Shown here piece by piece: positions 4,802-9,238 of a stretch of DNA of 9,238 nucleotides. The first letter of the stretch is position 1. Each line of letters opens with the position of its first letter. The notes under the pieces are model-generated. The model did no database searches. It had not been told where the DNA came from and saw only the letters and a program-made list of their open reading frames with translations. The position numbers and the translations under genes are program-made. Source of the stretch: Microcaldota archaeon (GTDB lineage Archaea > Micrarchaeota > Micrarchaeia > Micrarchaeales > CABMGC01); the NCBI GenBank assembly GCA_021851985.1, contig JAJZOS010000026.1:1-9238 (forward strand), in the 5' to 3' direction.

Positions 4802-5752
4802 TTGTCATTGTATAATGCCGAAGGAAGGACCGGATTGAGCCTTGCATACATACTGAATCCCACTGCAGGGCTTACTCTTGGCGCAATTGTGCTAATTTCT
4901 TTCATATTGGGCATTCTGCACGGCACTACACCAGATGAACATACGTGGCCCATAACGTTCAGCTATGCGGTAGGAAGTTACAGCACTTCAAAGGGCATGA
5001 AAGCGGGATTCGTATTTTCAGCAGGATTCACGCTGCAGCGGGCTTTTCTTACAACCCTCGGTTTCCTTGGCCTGGCGGCGATTTACAAGGCTTACAACCT
5101 TGACGGGCCAGTATATGTAATAGTTGGAATCGTGATGGCCATAGCAGGGGCATATATACTTAATAAAAAAATTGATCTGCACCTGCCTCTTGATAGGCTC
5201 TTTGGAAGCAAGAGGCATACAGTAAAGGCTGAAAGATCGCCGATGCATGACGTTCCCGTAAGGATGGCATTCGTACACGGATTGGTTGCAGGCTGGGGAT
5301 TTGGCGCATATGCCACAATAATAACCTTTATTCTGGCACCGCAGGTTCCGGGACTGCTGTACGCGCCAATACCTGGATTGTTTTTCGGCCTTGGGACCAT
5401 GATGATGCAGATCATATTCGGTGCAATATTCGCGAATGTAGCAAGGATAAAGAAGCTTACCGAGCAGCAGATAAGATTCATTGGGAGGAGAACGGCCGGC
5501 AGGACGCTTTTTTACGGAGGTTTTATATTTTCAATAATAGGGTTGTTGATAGTGTTCTTTCCGGTAATAGACAATTGGGCAATAAGCACAGGGAATCCGA
5601 TACCAAATCTCGACTCGATAGGAGTCGCTACAATGCTTGTCCTGATAGTGGTAGGGATATTCGGGATAGGAAATGTGATATTAAGCTTTTATGAGATAAT
5701 GAAGAATAAGGCTACAAAAAGGCCTGGAAACGGGCTTTCGAGGAGAAACTGA
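4802..5752 (+). CDS. Polytopic membrane protein, NicO/RcnA/UreH-like (probable metal transporter)
   Basis: From the TTG at 4802 the protein has 316 residues and about seven membrane segments (near 24-42, 69-93, 103-120, 155-180, 190-212, 237-258 and 274-298). The motif LGILHGTTPDEHTWP (36-50), with His40, Asp45 and His47, resembles the HxxxPDH metal-binding motif in the first helix of NicO/RcnA/UreH nickel-cobalt transporters. A second half begins with FVHGLVAGWGFGAY (157-170), consistent with the internal two-fold symmetry of that superfamily. The His-containing loop at 139-150 separates the halves. Nickel or cobalt as substrate is inference; related TauE/LysE-type exporters are an alternative. 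The true N-terminus probably lies upstream in frame, adding an eighth segment. Confidence 0.72.
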   Translation: MSLYNAEGRTGLSLAYILNPTAGLTLGAIVLISFILGILHGTTPDEHTWPITFSYAVGSYSTSKGMKAGFVFSAGFTLQRAFLTTLGFLGLAAIYKAYNLDGPVYVIVGIVMAIAGAYILNKKIDLHLPLDRLFGSKRHTVKAERSPMHDVPVRMAFVHGLVAGWGFGAYATIITFILAPQVPGLLYAPIPGLFFGLGTMMMQIIFGAIFANVARIKKLTEQQIRFIGRRTAGRTLFYGGFIFSIIGLLIVFFPVIDNWAISTGNPIPNLDSIGVATMLVLIVVGIFGIGNVILSFYEIMKNKATKRPGNGLSRRN

Positions 5753-5755
5753 AGC

Positions 5756-5778
5756 TTTTTGGATTTTGACGTCTTTTT
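5756..5778 (+). terminator. Double T-tract terminator after the transporter
   Basis: Two TTTTT runs, at 5756-5760 and 5774-5778, follow the TGA within 26 nt. The gap to the convergent methyltransferase is only 37 bp, so the tracts would stop read-through into its antisense strand. Confidence 0.5.
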
Positions 5779-5789
5779 CTCGCATGTTG

Positions 5790-6563
5790 CTATTTGCGTT
5801 CGGCATCTGCAATATCCTTCTTATCATGCGGCTTTTTGACTATAAGAATATTTGATGCAACTTTTACAAAATTCCTTTCGGATTCAGAAGTAGATGAGTG
5901 CAATATCTCCCATCCGGCTTTTGTGTAAATTTCCTTGAGTGCTGCCTCAAATTCGAGATTTTTTGCTTTTTCTCTTTCTGCATTTGGAAATATGGGCTTC
6001 AATTTGTCGTAATTTCCAGTAAACAAGTTGAATCTGTCTTCCCAGAAATTCTTTGGAAGAGAGCTGACAAAGACTAGTGCATTTATGCCTCCGGGAAGAG
6101 TATGCTCCATCATTTTTTCTATTAGCCCCTTTTTGTCATCGGGAGAAATATATTCAAGGACATCCTTCATGAGTATCACGCTATAATTTGCTATCTCTTC
6201 ATTTACTGCATTGCCCTGCCTGAATTTTATCCTACCAGAAGGATCATTTGCAGAGCAGAGCTCGACAGCATTTTTTATTGCATTGCCTGAAATGTCAATG
6301 CCCATTGCAATTGTAAAGTCCAACGACTTAGACAGATATATTAGATCTGATCCTCTGCCGCAGCCAATTTCAAGAATGGAACCATTGCCGAATCCGATAT
6401 CAAGCATTGTGCGGTTAACTATATTCTTGCGCAATACTTTTTCTATAACACCAATATCAAAAGAAGGATTGGTTATTGATGACGCAGGATATTTTGAATA
6501 TGAATGGTCAAAATAGCGGGTTACCTGACCATAATATTCATGGGCATTAACTTGCATTTTCAT
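5790..6563 (-). CDS. Class I SAM-dependent methyltransferase with duplicated motif I
   Basis: A protein of 257 residues with a Rossmann-type methyltransferase domain of the methyltransferase 11/25 sort. Seen, numbered from the ATG at 6561-6563: motif I LEIGCGRGSDL at 64-74, the acidic end of strand 2 at GIDISGNA (Asp90), the GNAVNEE turn, and motif IV-like LMKDVLEYIS (131-140), followed by LPGG (156-159). The substrate is unknown. Directly before motif I is a second copy, LDIGFGNGS, so the glycine loop occurs twice in tandem. An in-frame TTG at 6579-6581 is possible, but the ATG at 6563 with GCGAGAT upstream is the better start. The gene converges with the NicO-like gene and has its own promoter. 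Confidence 0.88.
   Translation of the reverse strand: MKMQVNAHEYYGQVTRYFDHSYSKYPASSITNPSFDIGVIEKVLRKNIVNRTMLDIGFGNGSILEIGCGRGSDLIYLSKSLDFTIAMGIDISGNAIKNAVELCSANDPSGRIKFRQGNAVNEEIANYSVILMKDVLEYISPDDKKGLIEKMMEHTLPGGINALVFVSSLPKNFWEDRFNLFTGNYDKLKPIFPNAEREKAKNLEFEAALKEIYTKAGWEILHSSTSESERNFVKVASNILIVKKPHDKKDIADAERK
6348..6407 (-). repeat. 30-bp tandem duplication inside the methyltransferase
   Basis: Two adjacent 10-codon units encode MLDIGFGNGS (6378-6407) and ILEIGCGRGS (6348-6377). They agree at 21 of 30 bases and 6 of 10 residues, and most other changes are conservative. The second unit runs straight into the usual helix of the fold and is probably the functional motif I. Confidence 0.75.
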
Positions 6564-6607
6564 TATCTCGCCGGTGCGCAAATACCATTAGGATTTATGA
6601 CTCTCCT

Positions 6608-6617
6608 AATATTTATT
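6608..6617 (-). promoter_or_regulatory. TATA-like promoter of the methyltransferase
   Basis: On the minus strand AATAAATATT is centred near 6612. Transcription would start near 6587 and give a leader of about 24 nt before the ATG at 6563. The surrounding sequence is very A+T-rich, so the exact box is uncertain. Confidence 0.45.
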
Positions 6618-6696
6618 ATTTACTAATTTTGTGATAATAACAATATGTTTTATTTGTAAGGAGTCTGTACTGGCTTTTTTGCAAATGCCTGCAACT

Positions 6697-7710
6697 TCAC
6701 AATTTCTTGCGATTTTTTTCGATCTTCTGGGCAAATTTTTTAACTTCCTTGAGCAGCTCGCTTTCCGAACGATACATGTTGTCTACAAAATAAGGAGTAA
6801 ATGGGCTGTAATTCTTGAATGGAAAGTATAAGAATGTCTTCTTGCCTGTGCTATGAGCATGCATGCGCTCGCTATCAACTCCGCTAGAATAAACAAGGCT
6901 CGATAGGTGGATTACCACTATATCAGACTGGTCTATAAGGTGATAATCTCTCCTTACTGTCTGGTTTGCGGCTATGCTCGTTATTCTTGGATCATTTTTG
7001 TATTTCTTGTACGCGCTAAGATCTATTGCACGAGGATCGAATACGATTGCTATATTCCTTAGCTTTTTTGCGAATCTTGACAATGCGCTGTAGTTTTGGT
7101 CTGCATATGACATTGCAAAGCTAAGATATGCCTTTGCCATGTACGGTTTATATATCAGGTTGAAAAGCGTGATGGGGTTCTCGCTTATGCCTATAAGGTA
7201 GTTGCTCTTGCCAAGCGTCTTGCTTATGAGGTCTGTTGTATAAATCTCCAGCTCGGACCAGACGAGAATCTCGTAAAGGTCGATGTCGACTTCTTTCCAC
7301 TCCTTGCTTGACTTGAATGACCGCTCAAGCTCGTTTGCAGTAGGTATTACTGTTATGAAAGCGTCAGGCTTAAGCTCCTTGAAATCATTTATGTCGAGAA
7401 GGCTTATAGGCCCGTTCTTCCACCAGAATGCCGTATGCCCATCTATTATGTAATCTGTTCCCGGAGTGCTCTTTATCTCCATATTTATCCTGTGCAATGC
7501 GTTTGCCTTGAGCACATCAAGGACTTTTTTATCCAAATTAAGCAATGTAAGCGGAGTAAGGTCCTTGTTGAGTTCCGTGGCCACGCTGACCATCTTATCC
7601 ACAAGATTTATGATTTTCAGATTCTTACCGTTCCTTTTCGCTATCTTGACTGCCTCACTCTCTATCGCCATTCTGTTTGACCCTGCCACAGAGGTGCTGA
7701 ACAATATCAT
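6697..7710 (-). CDS. Degenerate P-loop kinase-like domain joined to a nucleoside 2-deoxyribosyltransferase-like domain
   Basis: A protein of 337 residues, probably cytoplasmic. The N-terminus MILFSTSVAGSNRMAI looks like the first strand and P-loop of an adenylate-kinase-like NTPase. However, the Walker A consensus is lost: the second Gly is Asn12, the Lys is Arg13, and the Ser/Thr is Met14. Residues 84-123 (DYIIDGHTAFWW, then LKPDAFITVIPTANELERSF) fit the later strands of that fold. From about 218 a second domain resembles nucleoside 2-deoxyribosyltransferases: IAIVFDPRAID, RRDYHLIDQSDIVVIHLSS, SSGVDSERMHA and GKKTFLYFP. Glu281 lies where the catalytic Glu of that family would be. A role in nucleotide salvage, sanitation or sensing is inference. 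The first domain may no longer bind ATP. The start is supported by a leaderless promoter. Confidence 0.65.
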   Translation of the reverse strand: MILFSTSVAGSNRMAIESEAVKIAKRNGKNLKIINLVDKMVSVATELNKDLTPLTLLNLDKKVLDVLKANALHRINMEIKSTPGTDYIIDGHTAFWWKNGPISLLDINDFKELKPDAFITVIPTANELERSFKSSKEWKEVDIDLYEILVWSELEIYTTDLISKTLGKSNYLIGISENPITLFNLIYKPYMAKAYLSFAMSYADQNYSALSRFAKKLRNIAIVFDPRAIDLSAYKKYKNDPRITSIAANQTVRRDYHLIDQSDIVVIHLSSLVYSSGVDSERMHAHSTGKKTFLYFPFKNYSPFTPYFVDNMYRSESELLKEVKKFAQKIEKNRKKL

Positions 7711-7733
7711 ATGAATAATCTTATCTCGTAGAT

Positions 7734-7741
7734 TTTATAAA
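7734..7741 (-). promoter_or_regulatory. TATA box of the kinase-like/deoxyribosyltransferase-like gene
   Basis: TTTATAAA on the minus strand is centred 27 bp upstream of the ATG at 7708-7710, giving a leaderless transcript and supporting that start. Confidence 0.7.
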
Positions 7742-7818
7742 TTGATGCGATTCCTAAACTTTATCGGTTTAGCCTTACCTTATCAACAAAATTTGACTTT
7801 TTCAACAAATACGGGTTC

Positions 7819-8913
7819 CTAATTATTTCCTGTTATAAGAACTACTATGCGCTTTCGGTTCAGAAGATAGGCATGCTCTCTTTGTAGCTTGACAAACCCT
7901 GCAAATCCTGCAGCGCCTCCAGGCTCAGATCCTATCTTCATTTCCCTTAGTGAGTTTACTGCACCGCATATCTCATCGTCTGACACGCTTACTGCCATCC
8001 CATTCGTCTTTTTTATGGCTTCGATGCCTTCAAACCCGAATGTAGGATAGCCAACTGCTATCGCATCTGCTATGGTTCTGGGATTCAGATGCACTATTTT
8101 TCTTCCGGAATTAAAGGCGTTGACAAGGGGACTGCACTTCTCAGATTGGATTGCGACAAGCTTAGGGAATTTTTTAATAAGCGAAAATCTCCTGAATTCT
8201 ATAAGTCCTTTGTACATTGCAGCAAGAAGTGTTGCATTTCCAACAGGCAGGAACACATAATCTGGGACAGAATATCTAAACTGCTCTATTATTTCGTATA
8301 TTAGGCTCTTCTGTCCTTCTTTTCTGTAATGGTAATCCCCGCATACAAACGCTCCGCTTTTCCTTGCAAAACCCTCAGCAGAATCTAGCGCCTTGTTGAA
8401 ATCTCCATCAACCTTTATTACCTCAGCTCCGTGCTGTTTTATCATCCCTATCTTCTTTTTGTCTGCATTGTTGCTTATGAATACAGTTGCATCTATACCA
8501 GCAAGCTTTGAATAGTATGCTATAGATATGCCCATGTTTCCCGTGGATGCGCAGCATGCCTTGTCAAATCCCAGCTCAATTGCCTTGTTTATCTCAATCA
8601 CAGAACCCCTATCTTTGAATGAATGCGTAGGATTCCCCGTTTCAAGCTTAAATGCCAAATTAAGCCCTTTTATTCTTCTATGAACAATAGGCGTATGGCC
8701 TTCCTTGCCACCTACGTGAATGCTTCTTATAGGAAATAGATCAAGGTACTTCTTTGTACTTATATGCTGCTTTTTGAAATTTTTAGGCAGAATTATGTTG
8801 CCATAGTCCATCTTTACTTCCAATATCGAATTACATATCTTGCACCTGAAAGAACCAGGCATGGCCTCTTTCCCGCATGAACTGCACTTCAGTACAAAAT
8901 TTGAAGGCTTCAT
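7819..8913 (-). CDS. thrC: Threonine synthase
   Basis: Converts O-phospho-L-homoserine to L-threonine and phosphate, using pyridoxal phosphate (fold type II); the last step of threonine synthesis. Seen, numbered from the ATG at 8911-8913 (364 residues): an N-terminal zinc-ribbon-like CSSC...CKIC (Cys10, 13, 24, 27) as in many archaeal and bacterial forms, NPTHSFKDRG with the Schiff-base Lys100, ASTGNMGISIAYYSKLAGI, the phosphate-cup-like PVGNATLLAAMYKG, SEPGGAAGFAG (329-339) and the terminal ITGNN. All landmarks are present, so the enzyme should be active. An in-frame TTG three codons earlier is less likely than the leaderless ATG. No other threonine-pathway gene lies in the window. Confidence 0.94.
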   Translation of the reverse strand: MKPSNFVLKCSSCGKEAMPGSFRCKICNSILEVKMDYGNIILPKNFKKQHISTKKYLDLFPIRSIHVGGKEGHTPIVHRRIKGLNLAFKLETGNPTHSFKDRGSVIEINKAIELGFDKACCASTGNMGISIAYYSKLAGIDATVFISNNADKKKIGMIKQHGAEVIKVDGDFNKALDSAEGFARKSGAFVCGDYHYRKEGQKSLIYEIIEQFRYSVPDYVFLPVGNATLLAAMYKGLIEFRRFSLIKKFPKLVAIQSEKCSPLVNAFNSGRKIVHLNPRTIADAIAVGYPTFGFEGIEAIKKTNGMAVSVSDDEICGAVNSLREMKIGSEPGGAAGFAGFVKLQREHAYLLNRKRIVVLITGNN

Positions 8914-8930
8914 AATAAGCAAATGCGAAA

Positions 8931-8941
8931 TATATTTTAAA
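8931..8941 (-). promoter_or_regulatory. TATA box of threonine synthase
   Basis: TTTAAAATATA on the minus strand is centred about 23 bp upstream of the ATG at 8911-8913, which implies a leaderless mRNA and argues against the upstream TTG as start. Confidence 0.65.
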
Positions 8942-9005
8942 TTGTTTGCATTTGATGGTCAATGTCGATACTTAACAACAACGCAATGATTTCTGCTGTC
9001 TTAAA

Positions 9006-9238
9006 TCAAGAACGCTTGGCAGCTGCCAACTTCTGTTTGAGGAAGTATACTATAAAAGCAAACACAACCAAAATTAATATTACTATAATAACAGTCGAGA
9101 GTGGCATAGGTTTTGATGCGGATGAAAGCACCGCTATCAGACCCGCAGATGCTGAAGGCACCTCAACAGTGCATGTGGAAGGATTTACAGTATAATTAGC
9201 CAGCTTCTGCCATGTACCGTCCACGAACATGTAAGGAG
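9006..9238 (-). CDS. C-terminal part of a surface protein with a C-terminal membrane anchor (partial)
   Basis: The frame is open to the right edge, so the true start is outside the window; 76 residues are visible. DGTWQKLANYTVNPSTCTVEVPSASAGLIAVL looks like the last beta-rich repeat of an archaeal extracellular protein, with NYT as a possible N-glycosylation sequon. It is followed by a single membrane helix (STVIIVILILVVFAFIVYF) and a short basic tail (LKQKLAAAKRS) on the cytoplasmic side. The topology is outside-to-inside, as in S-layer-like or anchored exoproteins. An internal ATG at 9228-9230 is not the real start, because the beta-rich domain clearly continues upstream. The specific function is unknown. 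Confidence 0.7.
   Translation of the reverse strand, partial: PYMFVDGTWQKLANYTVNPSTCTVEVPSASAGLIAVLSSASKPMPLSTVIIVILILVVFAFIVYFLKQKLAAAKRS

Noticed and set aside
7783..7808. Direct repeat TCAACAAA twice, 18 bp apart, after the threonine synthase stop
   Set aside because: Only two 8-base copies, no symmetry and no link to a promoter; probably chance.
1..9238. CRISPR array, transposon ends, replication origin or riboswitch
   Set aside because: No regularly spaced repeats, no transposase or long terminal inverted repeats, no origin-binding repeat cluster and no recognisable riboswitch fold were seen.

Overview
The window is archaeal. It carries eL30, uS12, uS7 and aEF-2 of archaeal/eukaryotic type in a str-like cluster, A/T-rich TATA boxes about 23-35 bp upstream of many start codons (so most transcripts look leaderless or nearly so), and a tRNA gene with no encoded CCA. 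The long N-terminal extension of uS7, the missing nusA and several substitutions at normally invariant translation-factor positions suggest a fast-evolving, small-genome archaeon, possibly a DPANN/Micrarchaeota-like lineage. That placement is inference only; no taxonomic marker was searched.

Layout: (1) 1-2072, minus strand: eL30 > uS12 > uS7 > aEF-2 (EF-2 runs off the left edge), with overlapping or 4-nt-spaced genes and its own promoter in front of eL30. (2) 2073-2276: a divergent promoter region with an inverted repeat. (3) 2277-3230, plus: a cytoplasmic HExxH putative zinc metallopeptidase of unknown family. (4) 3357-3430, plus: tRNA-Phe(GAA). (5) 3431-4261: an A+T-richer segment carrying a VapBC-type toxin-antitoxin operon on the minus strand. 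It ends in two short exact copies of tRNA-Phe 3'-half sequence, which looks like an old integration scar. (6) 4325-4591, plus: a small three-helix membrane protein of CBU_0592-like type. (7) 4802-5752, plus: a polytopic membrane protein resembling NicO/RcnA/UreH metal transporters, whose reading frame continues upstream without a canonical start. (8) 5790-6563, minus: a class I SAM methyltransferase with a tandemly duplicated motif I. (9) 6697-7710, minus: a degenerate P-loop kinase-like domain joined to a nucleoside 2-deoxyribosyltransferase-like domain. (10) 7819-8913, minus: threonine synthase. (11) 9006-9238, minus: the C-terminal end of a surface protein with a membrane anchor.

The ribosomal cluster works as one translation unit, and VapBC is a self-contained autoregulated pair. 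The remaining genes each have their own promoter and show no obvious pathway link. I see no CRISPR array, no transposase and no complete novel multi-gene system. The most unusual signals are the tRNA-derived scar around VapBC, the paired loss of two residues of the conserved monovalent-cation site in EF-2, the motif I duplication in the methyltransferase, and the missing start codon of the NicO-like gene. No stretch longer than about 220 bases lacks a gene.
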